Below are positions 8,072 through 16,745 of a stretch of 64,000 nucleotides of DNA, one piece after another. The notes beneath the pieces are model-generated. The model was not told where the DNA came from. It made no database searches and saw only the letters and a list, made by a program, of their open reading frames with translations. Source of the DNA: Jeongeupia chitinilytica (GTDB taxonomy: Bacteria; Pseudomonadota; Gammaproteobacteria; Burkholderiales; Chitinibacteraceae); assembly GCF_014652315.1 (NCBI RefSeq), contig NZ_BMYO01000003.1, positions 248,412 through 312,411 of the forward strand. The letters run 5' to 3'. The position numbers and the translations under genes were made by a program. Positions within the stretch are counted from its first letter, which is position 1. Each line of letters starts with the position of its first letter.

Positions 8072-8893
8072 TCAGATGCCGCGCAGCAGTTCGTTGATGC
8101 CGACCTTGCCACGGGTCTTGGCGTCAACCTTCTTGACGATCACGGCGCAATACAGACTGTACTTACCGTCGGCCGACGGCAGGTTGCCGGACACGACCAC
8201 CGAGCCGGCGGGAATGCGGCCGTAGCTGACTTCGCCGGTTTCACGATCGTAGATCTTGGTGCTCTGACCGATGTAAACACCCATCGAGATGACCGAGCCT
8301 TCCTCGACGATCACACCTTCCACTACTTCCGAGCGTGCACCGATGAAGCAGTTGTCTTCAATGATGGTCGGATTGGCTTGCAGGGGCTCCAGTACGCCAC
8401 CGATGCCGACGCCGCCCGACAGGTGAACGTTCTTGCCGATCTGCGCGCATGATCCGACGGTCGCCCACGTATCGACCATGGTACCTTCGTCGACGTAAGC
8501 ACCGATGTTGACGTAGGACGGCATCAGCACGACATTCTTGCCGACGAACGAACCTTTGCGTGCAATCGCATTCGGTACGACACGGAAACCACCGGCACGG
8601 AAATCCGCCTCGGTGTAGTCGCCGAACTTCGACGGAACCTTGTCGAAATACTGGGTGCAGCCACCATCCATCGGTACGTTGTCATTGATGCGGAACGAAA
8701 GCAGTACGGCTTTTTTCAGCCACTGATGCGTTTGCCACTGACCGTCGATCTTTTCTGCAACGCGCAGTTGCCCCTTGTCGAGGCTGTTGATGACTTCGTT
8801 GATCGCGTCGCGCAGTTCCGCGGATGCAGACGCCGGATTGATGTCGGCGCGATTCTCGAACGCGGTTTCGATCACGGATTGCAGATTGCTCAT
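8072..8893 (-). CDS. dapD: 2,3,4,5-tetrahydropyridine-2,6-dicarboxylate N-succinyltransferase
   Basis: Encodes 273 residues, the usual length. DapD transfers succinyl from succinyl-CoA to tetrahydrodipicolinate in the succinylase branch of diaminopimelate and lysine synthesis. The C-terminal half is a left-handed beta-helix of hexapeptide repeats (VLMPSYVNIGAYVDEGTMVDT, then CAQIGKNVHLSGGVGIGG), followed by the conserved NPTIIEDNCFIGARSEVVEG. It lies 18 bases downstream of dapC on the same strand, so dapC-dapD form an operon for two successive pathway steps. Confidence 0.96.
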   Translation of the reverse strand: MSNLQSVIETAFENRADINPASASAELRDAINEVINSLDKGQLRVAEKIDGQWQTHQWLKKAVLLSFRINDNVPMDGGCTQYFDKVPSKFGDYTEADFRAGGFRVVPNAIARKGSFVGKNVVLMPSYVNIGAYVDEGTMVDTWATVGSCAQIGKNVHLSGGVGIGGVLEPLQANPTIIEDNCFIGARSEVVEGVIVEEGSVISMGVYIGQSTKIYDRETGEVSYGRIPAGSVVVSGNLPSADGKYSLYCAVIVKKVDAKTRGKVGINELLRGI

Positions 8894-8911
8894 GCTGATT
8901 TCCTTGTTGGT

Positions 8912-10099
8912 TTACAAAGACTGGACAAAGCGGACGATGCGATCGGCCGCTTCGAGACATTCGGATTGCGAAGCGACCAGCGCGATGCGCACGTAACCTG
9001 CCCCCGGGTTGGTGCCGTGCGCCTCCCGGGCGAGAAAGGAGCCGGGCAGCACCGTGACATGCTCCTGTGCGTACAGGCGCCTGGCGAACTCCGCATCGTC
9101 ACAGGGCACTTTGGCCCAGAGATAGAACGATGCATCCGGCAGGACGACGTCCAGAACGGATTGCAGCCGCGGGGTAACCGCCTCGAACTTGGCCGCATAC
9201 TCCCGCCGGTTGTCTTCGACGTGCACCTCGTCATCCCAGGCAACGGCGCTGGCGGCCTGGATCGTCGGGCTCATCGCACATCCGTGGTAGGTGCGATAGA
9301 GCAGGAACTGCGCCATCAGCCTTGCATCGCCTGCAACAAAGCCCGAGCGCAAGCCCGGTACGTTGGAGCGCTTCGAAAGCGATGAAAACATCACGAGATT
9401 GGTGAAGTCACGGCCGAGCCTGGCGGCGGCCTCGAGGCCGCCAAGCGGCTTCTCGGCGCCGGAATAGATTTCCGAATAGCACTCGTCACTGGCGATGACG
9501 AAGCCATGACGGTCGGACAGGTCAAACAGCTTCTGCCAGTCGGCCAGCGACGCCACCGCGCCGGTCGGGTTGCCGGGGGAGCAGACAAAAACCAGTTGCG
9601 TGCGCGCCCATACGTCATCGGGAACGGCATCCCATTCGGGCTGAAAACGAGCCGGCGCGGTGCAGTTGACGTAGTAGGGTTCCGCACCCGCCAGCAACGC
9701 CGCACCTTCGTAAATCTGGTAGAACGGATTGGGAGACAGGACGACCGGCTTTTGCTTGACCGACGTATCGATGACCGCCTGGGCAAACGCAAACAGCGCT
9801 TCGCGACTACCGTTGACCGGCAGGATTTCCGTGGCAGGGTCGAGAGCCAGATCGTAACGCCGTTTGGCCCAGCGACCGATCGCAGCGCGCAGCTGCTCGC
9901 TACCTTGCGTTGCCGGATAAGCCGCCAAGCCGTCGAAGTTGGCAACCAGCGCATCCTTGATCAGCTGCGGCGTCGGGTGCTTGGGTTCACCTATCGACAG
10001 ATTGATGTGCTGGCGTGCGACATTCGGTTCGACATCGGCGAAGAGCTGGCGCAGCTTCTGGAACGGATAGGGGTGCAACTGCGCAAGATTCGGAGACAT
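8912..10099 (-). CDS. dapC: Succinyldiaminopimelate transaminase DapC
   Basis: Encodes about 395 residues. It is a fold-type I PLP aminotransferase making N-succinyl-LL-diaminopimelate, the step after DapD. Visible signatures include the substrate region NLSIGEPKHPTP, the cofactor region CSPGNPTGAV, SDECYSEIY, and the PLP-lysine segment SLSKRSNVPGLRSG. The linkage to dapD supports DapC over other class I aminotransferases such as AlaT. The ATG at 10099 begins the conserved N-terminus (MSPNLAQLHPYPFQKL); the frame stays open upstream, but those residues are not conserved. The ribosome site is weak. The 226-base gap to queF shows no other gene I can support. Confidence 0.92.
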   Translation of the reverse strand: MSPNLAQLHPYPFQKLRQLFADVEPNVARQHINLSIGEPKHPTPQLIKDALVANFDGLAAYPATQGSEQLRAAIGRWAKRRYDLALDPATEILPVNGSREALFAFAQAVIDTSVKQKPVVLSPNPFYQIYEGAALLAGAEPYYVNCTAPARFQPEWDAVPDDVWARTQLVFVCSPGNPTGAVASLADWQKLFDLSDRHGFVIASDECYSEIYSGAEKPLGGLEAAARLGRDFTNLVMFSSLSKRSNVPGLRSGFVAGDARLMAQFLLYRTYHGCAMSPTIQAASAVAWDDEVHVEDNRREYAAKFEAVTPRLQSVLDVVLPDASFYLWAKVPCDDAEFARRLYAQEHVTVLPGSFLAREAHGTNPGAGYVRIALVASQSECLEAADRIVRFVQSL

Positions 10100-10325
10100 G
10101 GCGAACGGACTTAGGGAAAACGACAAGTATAACCTGCCGAAGCCCGGCGTCACCTTTCCGCAGCGACCGACGCCGGCACCACCGGCAGCGCGAGTCTGGC
10201 CGTGATTTTGCAGCGCTGACAACGTCACAAGCGGCAAACCCGGCCGGCTCGCCGCCACGAGCTTGCAATTGCTCAGGCCAGAGAGGGTAACCATGCCCCA
10301 CGCAGCGTTGCCGGTTACACGGGGG

Positions 10326-11153
10326 TTACTGCCGTGCAGTTCTGGCGTTGGAGGGCTGAGGCGCGTTGAAGTTGCTGCGATAGGGATTGATGTCCAGCCC
10401 TCCCCGGCGGGTATAGCGCGCATATACCGACAGTTTCAGCGGAGCACAGCCACGCTGGATATCAACAAAAATGCGTTCTACGCACTGCTCGTGGAATTCG
10501 TTGTGATTGCGGAACGAAATCAGGTAACGGAGTAGCGACTCACGATTGATGGGCTGCCCGACGTAACGGATCTGTACGCTGGCCCAGTCCGGCTGACCGG
10601 TCACCAGACAATTTGACTTGAGCAGGTTCGAGACCAGCACTTCTTCGACCAGGCTGTCGGCTTTGTCGCAATGCAGGACCTCCGGCGTCGGCGTATAGGT
10701 ATCGACATCGATGTCGAGGTTGTCGATGCAGTAGCCGTCAAGTTCTCCCAGTCGCTGAAGCCCAAATGCATCCGGCTCGATCAGCTCGACGCGGACGGTG
10801 GCGCCGGCAGCATCGCCAAGATCGTGCCTGAGCAACTCGGCCAAGGCTTCGGTGCCGGCGAGGCGAGTCTGGTTGAAACTGTTGAGGTAAAGCTTGAATG
10901 ACTTCGATTCGATGATGTTCGGACTGGTGGCCGGGATCTCGATCACGGCGAGCGCAATCTGCGGCTTGCCGCGCATGTTCAGCCAGGAGAGCTCGTAAGC
11001 GTTCCAGATGTCGACCCCCATGAAGGGCAAGGTGCCGCCGATGCCGACTTCGTCCCGCTTGCCGATGCGAGGGATCGGAAACAGCAGGCTGGGGTCATAC
11101 TCGGCCTTGTAACTGACAGCCTTGCCGAGGGGAGAGTGGTGTTCGTTGCTCAT
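10326..11153 (-). CDS. queF: NADPH-dependent 7-cyano-7-deazaguanine reductase QueF
   Basis: Encodes 275 residues, the length of the long bimodular (E. coli-type) QueF. The enzyme reduces preQ0 to preQ1 in queuosine synthesis. The N-terminal module carries ESKSFKLYLNSFNQT. The C-terminal module carries the catalytic cysteine segment NCLVTGQPDWASVQI and the substrate segment HNEFHEQCVERIF. The ATG at 11153 is in a sensible position. It is read in the same direction as the LexA-like gene, whose stop lies 32 bases upstream of this start. Confidence 0.95.
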   Translation of the reverse strand: MSNEHHSPLGKAVSYKAEYDPSLLFPIPRIGKRDEVGIGGTLPFMGVDIWNAYELSWLNMRGKPQIALAVIEIPATSPNIIESKSFKLYLNSFNQTRLAGTEALAELLRHDLGDAAGATVRVELIEPDAFGLQRLGELDGYCIDNLDIDVDTYTPTPEVLHCDKADSLVEEVLVSNLLKSNCLVTGQPDWASVQIRYVGQPINRESLLRYLISFRNHNEFHEQCVERIFVDIQRGCAPLKLSVYARYTRRGGLDINPYRSNFNAPQPSNARTARQ

Positions 11154-11185
11154 TGCGTACCGGTCAGATTGCGTATGGGCGAAGT

Positions 11186-11794
11186 TTAGCGGTATTTGCG
11201 CACCAGCCCGACCATGATGCCGAAGATTTCCAGGCCTTCCTGCGGGCGGATGGGCGCATAGTCGACATTGTGGGGCAGCAGCATGTAGCCCTGTTTGTCC
11301 CGGCCGAGTTCCTTCAGTGTGTACTCGTTGTCGACGACAGCAACGACGATGTCGCCAACACTGGCGGCGTGGCGTTTTTCCACGATGGCGATGTCGCCAT
11401 CGTGAATGCCTGCGTCGATCATCGAATCCCCCTTGATCCGGACCATGATGGTGCTCGACGGCTTGGGAATCAGGTATTCGTCAATGGTCAGCGATTCGCT
11501 CATTGCGTCATTGGCGGCCGCCGGCATGCCCGCCGGAATCGGAAAGTCGGCCAGCTCGCGCTCGAAGAACCGTTTGGTCGGAGCGAGGCGCTTGTCTGGC
11601 GTCATTTCGACATAGCCTGCCAACGTCAGGCGCTTGATCAGCGCAGAAACCGCCGACTTCGATGCCATGCCGAGCATGTCGCCGATGACGGCGTAGGAGG
11701 GGATGCTGCGATAGTCGGCATAGTAATCCTGCAGTTTGCCGAGGTATTCCTGGTCACGGTTCGGGTTGCCCATAATCTGCGCGATAGAGAACAT
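11186..11794 (-). CDS. LexA-like repressor with S24 autoprotease domain
   Basis: Encodes about 202 residues. The N-terminal winged-helix region (residues about 13-72) follows the LexA pattern: IPSYAVIGDMLGM, then SAVSALIKRLTLAGYVE. The C-terminal S24 domain shows a candidate self-cleavage site A88-G89 (PIPAGMP), catalytic Ser124 (KGDSMID) and catalytic Lys161 (YTLKEL). By family knowledge such proteins cut themselves when RecA filaments form and so release target genes. It is smaller and more divergent than canonical LexA, so it may be a second LexA-type regulator. The ATG at 11794 has GTGGA just upstream; an internal ATG at 11773 is the alternative. Its promoter contains a candidate operator shared with dusC. 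Confidence 0.85.
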   Translation of the reverse strand: MFSIAQIMGNPNRDQEYLGKLQDYYADYRSIPSYAVIGDMLGMASKSAVSALIKRLTLAGYVEMTPDKRLAPTKRFFERELADFPIPAGMPAAANDAMSESLTIDEYLIPKPSSTIMVRIKGDSMIDAGIHDGDIAIVEKRHAASVGDIVVAVVDNEYTLKELGRDKQGYMLLPHNVDYAPIRPQEGLEIFGIMVGLVRKYR

Positions 11795-11804
11795 TCGTTC
11801 CACA

Positions 11805-11833
11805 AGCGTAGAGAACGATCGTACACATGTCAA
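11805..11833 (-). promoter_or_regulatory. Promoter of the LexA-like gene with operator in its spacer
   Basis: On the minus strand, a perfect -35 TTGACA (11828-11833) is followed by a 17-base spacer and a -10-like TACGCT (11805-11810). The spacer holds the motif TGTACGATCGT (11815-11825). A repressor bound there would block RNA polymerase, so autoregulation is likely. Confidence 0.55.
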
Positions 11834-11887
11834 TCGGCGTGCCGCCATTCCATGGCATCAAGGTAAAATGGCGGTCCGGCCTAGAGT

Positions 11888-11898
11888 TGTACGATCGT
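11888..11898 (+). promoter_or_regulatory. Second copy of the TGTACGATCGT motif, at the dusC start codon
   Basis: This is the same 11 bases as in the LexA-like promoter, in the opposite orientation, 63 bases away. It overlaps the GTG start of dusC (11897) and lies downstream of a -10-like TAAAAT (11864-11869). The core ACGATCGT is itself palindromic. Confidence 0.5.
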
Positions 11899-12862
11899 GA
11901 AAATCTATCTCGCCCCGATGGAGGGGCTGCTCGACCATCTGCTGCGCGACATGCTGACCCGAACGCCCGGCGTCGACATCTGCGTGACCGAATTCGTCCG
12001 CGTCTCCGGCAGCCTGCTGCCCAACCGGACCTTCCAGCGCATCGCCCCCGAGCTACTGCATGGCAGCCGCACGCCGTCTGGCGTACCGGTGCGGGTACAG
12101 CTGCTGGGCTCCGACCCGGCCTGTCTGGCCGAGAATGCAGCCAAGCTGGCCGAACTGGCGCCGATGGCCATCGACCTCAATTTCGGCTGTCCGGCCAAAA
12201 CCGTCAACCGCCATCGCGGCGGCGCGGTGCTGCTTGACGAGCCCGAGCTGCTGCACGAAATCGTCAGTAGCGTACGCCGAGCCGTGCCCGCCGCAGTGCC
12301 GGTTACGGCGAAGATGCGCCTTGGTTACAACGACCGTACCCGCATGCTCGATTGTGCCCATGCACTGACATCGGCCGGCGCCGCCGAACTGGTCGTCCAT
12401 GCACGGACCAAGGCGGATGGCTACAAGCCGCCGGCGTACTGGCACGAAATCGGGCGGATTCGCGAAGCCGTGACGGTGCCGGTGATCGCCAACGGCGAGA
12501 TCTGGGCGGTCGACGACTACGTGCAATGCCAGCTGGAATCGGGCTGTGACGACGTGATGCTGGGCCGCGGCATCGTTGCCGATCCGGGGTTGGCAGCACG
12601 GATCAAGGGTCTGCCAGCGCCCGACTGGGACGCCATCAAACCGTTGCTCGCCGCATTCTGGGACGACGTGCTGATCTACATCCTGCCGAAGTACCAGGCC
12701 GGCCGGCTCAAGCAGTGGCTCAATTACCTGAAACGGATCCATCCCGAAGCCGGCATCGCATTCGAGCACATCAAGACCGTCAAGGACGCCGACGTGATCG
12801 GCGCCTGGCTGGCCGAGGGTTGCCCGGTCCCTGCTGCGGAACCGGGCTGGACCAAAGCCTAG
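11897..12862 (+). CDS. dusC: tRNA-dihydrouridine(16) synthase DusC
   Basis: Encodes 321 residues. This FMN enzyme reduces uridine 16 in tRNA. The TIM-barrel N-terminus (IYLAPMEGLLDHLLRDMLT) is of the DusC subtype. The catalytic cysteine loop NFGCPAKTVNRHRGG and the phosphate-binding VIANGEIW and MLGRGIVADPGL segments are present. It starts at GTG 11897, inside a candidate operator shared with the divergent LexA-like gene. Its TAG stop overlaps the convergent ccoH stop by four bases. Confidence 0.94.
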   Translation: MKIYLAPMEGLLDHLLRDMLTRTPGVDICVTEFVRVSGSLLPNRTFQRIAPELLHGSRTPSGVPVRVQLLGSDPACLAENAAKLAELAPMAIDLNFGCPAKTVNRHRGGAVLLDEPELLHEIVSSVRRAVPAAVPVTAKMRLGYNDRTRMLDCAHALTSAGAAELVVHARTKADGYKPPAYWHEIGRIREAVTVPVIANGEIWAVDDYVQCQLESGCDDVMLGRGIVADPGLAARIKGLPAPDWDAIKPLLAAFWDDVLIYILPKYQAGRLKQWLNYLKRIHPEAGIAFEHIKTVKDADVIGAWLAEGCPVPAAEPGWTKA

Positions 12863-13359
12863 TTGGGCTGCAGTGTCAGCACCGTGCTGCCCTGAAGCAA
12901 CTCCTCGGACTTCAGCCGCCACTGCCCGGCATTGTCGCCCAGCTCGAGCTGCCAGCGATGTGACGGCAGTGGTTTGTCCAGCTGTACGGCGTACAGCATC
13001 GGGCCTTGCGACACCAGCTTCAACTGCTGATCGTGTCCGGCAATGGTCGGGTGGATCACCTTGAGGAACAGTTCACCATCGACCGGGCGGTTGAGCAGGA
13101 TGCGGACCGCCCGACTGTCGTCGCTGACCATCAACTGCGCACTCAGGCCCATCTCGCGCGCCTTGTCGTCGCGCGCCAGGCGCTGATTGATCTCCTGGCC
13201 TTCCTTGTAATAGTCATCGGAAACAAGACTGTCTTCCGTCTTGAAGGCAATGACGAAGGTCGTCACGCCGGCCAGGACGGCCAGCGCCGGGAAGAACATC
13301 AGGAACCATGGCCACGGCGATTTGTACCATGGCGATTTGCGGGGGAGGGTCATGCTCAT
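12859..13359 (-). CDS. ccoH: FixH/CcoH family cbb3 oxidase assembly protein
   Basis: Encodes 166 residues. There is one transmembrane segment near the N-terminus (WFLMFFPALAVLAGVTTFVIAF), followed by the FixH signature SDDYYKEGQEINQ and a periplasmic beta-rich domain. CcoH is an inner-membrane factor needed for stable assembly of the cbb3 oxidase. It lies 66 bases downstream of ccoG, as is usual. Either of two ATGs (13359 or 13353) may start it; AGG lies just before the first. The stop overlaps that of dusC. Confidence 0.9.
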   Translation of the reverse strand: MSMTLPRKSPWYKSPWPWFLMFFPALAVLAGVTTFVIAFKTEDSLVSDDYYKEGQEINQRLARDDKAREMGLSAQLMVSDDSRAVRILLNRPVDGELFLKVIHPTIAGHDQQLKLVSQGPMLYAVQLDKPLPSHRWQLELGDNAGQWRLKSEELLQGSTVLTLQPN

Positions 13360-13425
13360 TCGGACCTGCCTGTCTGTGAAGCTGGATGGACCGCCGGCTC
13401 CGGCAAGGATTCCCGGCGGATCGGA

Positions 13426-14865
13426 TTACTGACCGATGAAGGTCGCCTTTTCGCGCGTACTGATTTCGGGTTTGTCGACCGCCGTGATGACGAAACGGAT
13501 GTCGTGACTCCCCTTGGTGGCCACTTGCGGGTCTGCCTGCAACCGGACGCCGACTTCCTGCATGTCGGTCGGTGCAATGTCGATGGAGCTAGGGCCGTCG
13601 ACCAGGACACGCAGACCGGGCAACCCTTCGGCAGTAATACGGTAAGTGTGCCTGGCTTCGTCGGCATTCTCGATCTGGATCCGGTAGCTGTTTTCCAGCC
13701 AGCCATCGTCGGCCTCGCGCACCAGCGCAACGCGATCACGTGCGATGTTGGCCTTCACCGGCTGGCGCAACACCAAACCGGTGACCGTGGCGATCATGAT
13801 GATTGAGAGAACGACCGCGTACATCATCACCCGCGGCCGAACCAGGCGCTTGAGCAGTTGCCGCTCCGGGTAGTCTCCCTTGAGCGCGTTCTCCGAGGTG
13901 TAGCGGATCAGGCCGCGCGGGTAGTTCATCTTGTCCATGACCGTATCGCAAGCGTCGATACAGGCAGCGCAGCCGATGCATTCGTACTGCAGGCCGTTGC
14001 GGATGTCGATGCCGACCGGGCAGACCTGCACGCACATCGTGCAGTCGATGCAGTCGCCCAGTCCTTCGGCCTTGTAATCGGCGCCTTTCTTGCGGCTGCC
14101 GCGTGCCTCGCCGCGCTTTTCGTCGTAGGACACGATCAGCGTATCGGCATCGAACATCGCACTCTGGAAACGGGCGTACGGACACATGTACTTGCAGACC
14201 TGCTCGCGCATCCAGCCGGCGTTGCCATAGGTGGCAAAGCCGTAGAACAGTATCCAGAACAGCTCCCAGCCACCAAGGGCCAGTATCAGCATGTCGGACC
14301 ACAGCTCGCGGATCGGCGTGAAGTAACCGACGAAGGTAAAGCCGGTCCATAGCGAAAAGACGATCCACAGTGCGTGCTTCGTGGCCTTCAGCCGCAACTT
14401 GCGGGCCCCGAGCGGGCCGTTGTCGAGCTTGATCCGCGCCGGGCGGTCGCCTTCGACCCATTTCTCGATCCACAGGAAGATTTCGGTATAGACGGTCTGC
14501 GGACAGGCGTAGCCGCACCAGAGCCGGCCACCGATCGTCGTCCAGGCGAACAGGCCGAACGCACACAGCATCAGCAGGGCGGTCAGGTAGATGAAGTCCT
14601 GCGGCAGGAACAGCAGGTTGAAGATGTAGAACTTGCGCGTCGAGAGGTCGAACAGCAGCGCCTGGCGGCCATTGATCTGCAGCCACGGAACGGCATAGAA
14701 AAACAGTTGGGTGGCGATGACGGCAAAAACGCGCCAGTTGTTCCACAGCCCGGTTACCCAGCGCGGATAAATTTTCCGGTGTGCGGCGTACAGGTGGATC
14801 TGTTCGTACTCGCCATCGTCGCTGACGACATTGACCGGAATGTCCTGGAGTTTCTGCTTGCTCAT
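13426..14865 (-). CDS. ccoG: Cytochrome c oxidase accessory protein CcoG
   Basis: Encodes 479 residues. It is a polyferredoxin-like membrane protein, thought to act as a copper reductase in cbb3 oxidase assembly. Several transmembrane segments come first, with an RLWCGYACPQTVYTE cysteine loop. Two 4Fe-4S clusters follow (CIDCTMCVQVCP and CIGCAACIDACD). A last membrane span and a C-terminal Ig-like periplasmic domain complete it. A terminator lies between ccoP and ccoG, so ccoG-ccoH may be partly uncoupled from the structural genes. Confidence 0.95.
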   Translation of the reverse strand: MSKQKLQDIPVNVVSDDGEYEQIHLYAAHRKIYPRWVTGLWNNWRVFAVIATQLFFYAVPWLQINGRQALLFDLSTRKFYIFNLLFLPQDFIYLTALLMLCAFGLFAWTTIGGRLWCGYACPQTVYTEIFLWIEKWVEGDRPARIKLDNGPLGARKLRLKATKHALWIVFSLWTGFTFVGYFTPIRELWSDMLILALGGWELFWILFYGFATYGNAGWMREQVCKYMCPYARFQSAMFDADTLIVSYDEKRGEARGSRKKGADYKAEGLGDCIDCTMCVQVCPVGIDIRNGLQYECIGCAACIDACDTVMDKMNYPRGLIRYTSENALKGDYPERQLLKRLVRPRVMMYAVVLSIIMIATVTGLVLRQPVKANIARDRVALVREADDGWLENSYRIQIENADEARHTYRITAEGLPGLRVLVDGPSSIDIAPTDMQEVGVRLQADPQVATKGSHDIRFVITAVDKPEISTREKATFIGQ

Positions 14866-14936
14866 CGCGCTTTCCTGATGTGCTGATTCCCGAGCGGCGC
14901 CGGAACGGTTCTCGTTCTCGATCGCGCCTCAGGATG

Positions 14937-14966
14937 GTAAAACGGGCGGGGATAAGCCCGCCCGTT
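14937..14966 (-). terminator. Terminator after ccoNOQP
   Basis: AACGGGCGGG / CCCGCCCGTT with a 6-base loop is followed on the minus strand by TTTT. It lies between ccoP and ccoG and may allow more transcript for the oxidase subunits than for the assembly genes. Confidence 0.8.
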
Positions 14967-14990
14967 GTACTTTGCCGGAAAACCGGCGAC

Positions 14991-15911
14991 TTACTTGGTT
15001 GCCGCGGCCGGCGTGTTCGACAGGCCGTAGACGTAGGCGGCCAGCAGGTGCACCTTGCTGTCGCCCAGGAAGTCCTTCCACGCCGGCATGACGTTGTTGC
15101 GGCCGTTGGTCACCGTTTCGATGATCGTCGCTTCGGAACCGCCGTACAGCCAGACCTTGTCGGTCAGGTTCGGCGCACCAACGTCCTTGTTGCCCTTGCC
15201 GTCCGCACCGTGACAGGCCACGCAGACCTGCTGGAACGTTGCCTGGCCACGCGAAGCGCGCAGTTCGTTGTGCGGCTTGCCGGCGATCTGCATCACGTAG
15301 TTGGCAACGTCGCGGACCTTCTCTTCACCGAAAGCGGCGCCGAAGGCCGGCATCTGGCCGTGGCGACCCTTCTCGATGGTTTCGAGGATCTTCTCAGGCG
15401 TACCGCCATAGAGCCAGTCGCTGTCGGTCAGGTTCGGGAAGCCCTTGGCACCACGCGCATCGGCACCATGACACTGGATACAGTAGGTGTAGAACAGCCG
15501 CTGCCCCATCTCGCGAGCTTCCTTGTCCTGCGCAACCTGGGCGATCGGCAGCTTCGCGTACTTGTCGTAGATCGGGCCGTACTTGGCATCGGCCTTGGCG
15601 ACTTCCTGCTTGAACTGCCCGGTCGATGTCCAGCCCTTGGCGTTGCCGAACAGCACCAAGCCCGGGTAGAGCGCCAGATAGCCGACCGCAAACACGATGG
15701 TCAGAATGAACAGCCACAGCCACCAGCCCGGCAGCGGATTGTTGTACTCCTGCAGGTCGCCGTCCCACTTGTGGTCGAGGACTTCGGCCTTTTCACCCTT
15801 CTTGAGCTTGATCACCGCCTGACTCTTGAGCAGGACGGCGAGCCAGATCAGCGACACGATCACGATGACCGCGATGAAGACGCCCCAGAAACCGCTATAA
15901 AAATCTGTCAT
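14991..15911 (-). CDS. ccoP: cbb3-type cytochrome c oxidase subunit CcoP (diheme)
   Basis: Encodes 306 residues. It has two N-terminal transmembrane segments and a periplasmic domain with two c-type heme sites, CIQCH and CVACH. Each is followed by its methionine ligand region (QMPAFG and VMPAWKDFL). CcoP passes electrons from soluble cytochromes towards CcoO and CcoN. Two copies of the NLTD-WLYGG motif mark the duplicated cytochrome domains. It is the last of the four structural genes. Confidence 0.97.
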   Translation of the reverse strand: MTDFYSGFWGVFIAVIVIVSLIWLAVLLKSQAVIKLKKGEKAEVLDHKWDGDLQEYNNPLPGWWLWLFILTIVFAVGYLALYPGLVLFGNAKGWTSTGQFKQEVAKADAKYGPIYDKYAKLPIAQVAQDKEAREMGQRLFYTYCIQCHGADARGAKGFPNLTDSDWLYGGTPEKILETIEKGRHGQMPAFGAAFGEEKVRDVANYVMQIAGKPHNELRASRGQATFQQVCVACHGADGKGNKDVGAPNLTDKVWLYGGSEATIIETVTNGRNNVMPAWKDFLGDSKVHLLAAYVYGLSNTPAAATK

Positions 15912-15937
15912 CTCATTCTTCTCCGTACGGCAGATTT

Positions 15938-16102
15938 TCAGGCGCGCGGGCCGTGCGGGGTGTCATCGTCCAGCAGCGGCGCCTGAGCGGCCTCGTCAAA
16001 GCCCTTGCGGCTCGAGCGGCTGTAAGCCCAGGCGCAGATCCCCAGAAAACAGAAGAAGCTGATGACGGTGACGGCGATGCGCGCGATGTCCTGAAAATCC
16101 AT
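15938..16102 (-). CDS. ccoQ: cbb3 oxidase small subunit CcoQ/FixQ
   Basis: Encodes 54 residues with one transmembrane segment (AVTVISFFCFLGICAWAYS), then a charged tail with the typical SRSSRKGFDEAAQAPLLDDD. CcoQ stabilises the cbb3 complex. It sits 8 bases after ccoO and 26 before ccoP. Confidence 0.92.
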   Translation of the reverse strand: MDFQDIARIAVTVISFFCFLGICAWAYSRSSRKGFDEAAQAPLLDDDTPHGPRA

Positions 16103-16110
16103 GATCCGTA

Positions 16111-16725
16111 TTACCTCTTGTTCTTGAGTGCCAGGCCGAGACCTTGCAGATAGGCGATCAGCGCGTCCATCTCGGTCTTGCCTTCGACAGCCTTGGCGGC
16201 GCCGGCGATGTCGGCATCGGTGTAAGGCACGCCAACCTTGCGCAACGCGGCCATCTTCGCCGGCATGGCTTCGGCATCGACCTTCTGGGCGGCCAGCCAC
16301 GGGAAGGACGGCATCACCGATTCGGGCACCACGTCCTGCGGGTGCATCAGGTGGGCGCGATGCCACTCATCCGAATAGCGACCACCGACGCGGGCGAGGT
16401 CCGGACCGGTCCGCTTCGAGCCCCACAGGAACGGGTGGTCGTAAACCGACTCGCCCGCTACCGAGTAGTGCCCGTAACGCTCGGTTTCGGCGCGAAACGG
16501 ACGGATCATCTGCGAGTGGCAGTTGTAGCAGCCTTCACGGATGTAGATGTCGCGACCGGCCAGCTGTACCGCGGTGTACGGCTTGACGCCTTCGATCGGC
16601 TTGGTGACCGACTTCGAGAACATCAGCGGCAGGATTTCCACCAGCATTGCAACGCTGATGGTGGCGATCGTCAGGACGATCAGCCAGCCGACGTTTTCTT
16701 CAATGAGTTTCTGAGCCTTGTTCAT
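16111..16725 (-). CDS. ccoO: cbb3-type cytochrome c oxidase subunit CcoO (monoheme)
   Basis: Encodes 204 residues, the family length. One N-terminal transmembrane anchor is followed by a periplasmic cytochrome c domain with heme site CYNCH in the conserved REGCYNCHSQMIRPFRAE. The signatures GRYSDEWH and HLMHPQDVVPESVMP follow. It lies 20 bases downstream of ccoN. Confidence 0.97.
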   Translation of the reverse strand: MNKAQKLIEENVGWLIVLTIATISVAMLVEILPLMFSKSVTKPIEGVKPYTAVQLAGRDIYIREGCYNCHSQMIRPFRAETERYGHYSVAGESVYDHPFLWGSKRTGPDLARVGGRYSDEWHRAHLMHPQDVVPESVMPSFPWLAAQKVDAEAMPAKMAALRKVGVPYTDADIAGAAKAVEGKTEMDALIAYLQGLGLALKNKR

Positions 16726-16745
16726 TTTTATGGCTTTCCTTTAGC

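Noticed and set aside
10263..10535. A small plus-strand frame with a passable ribosome site near 10293
   Set aside because: Most of it lies antisense to the conserved C-terminus of queF, and the encoded protein shows no features.
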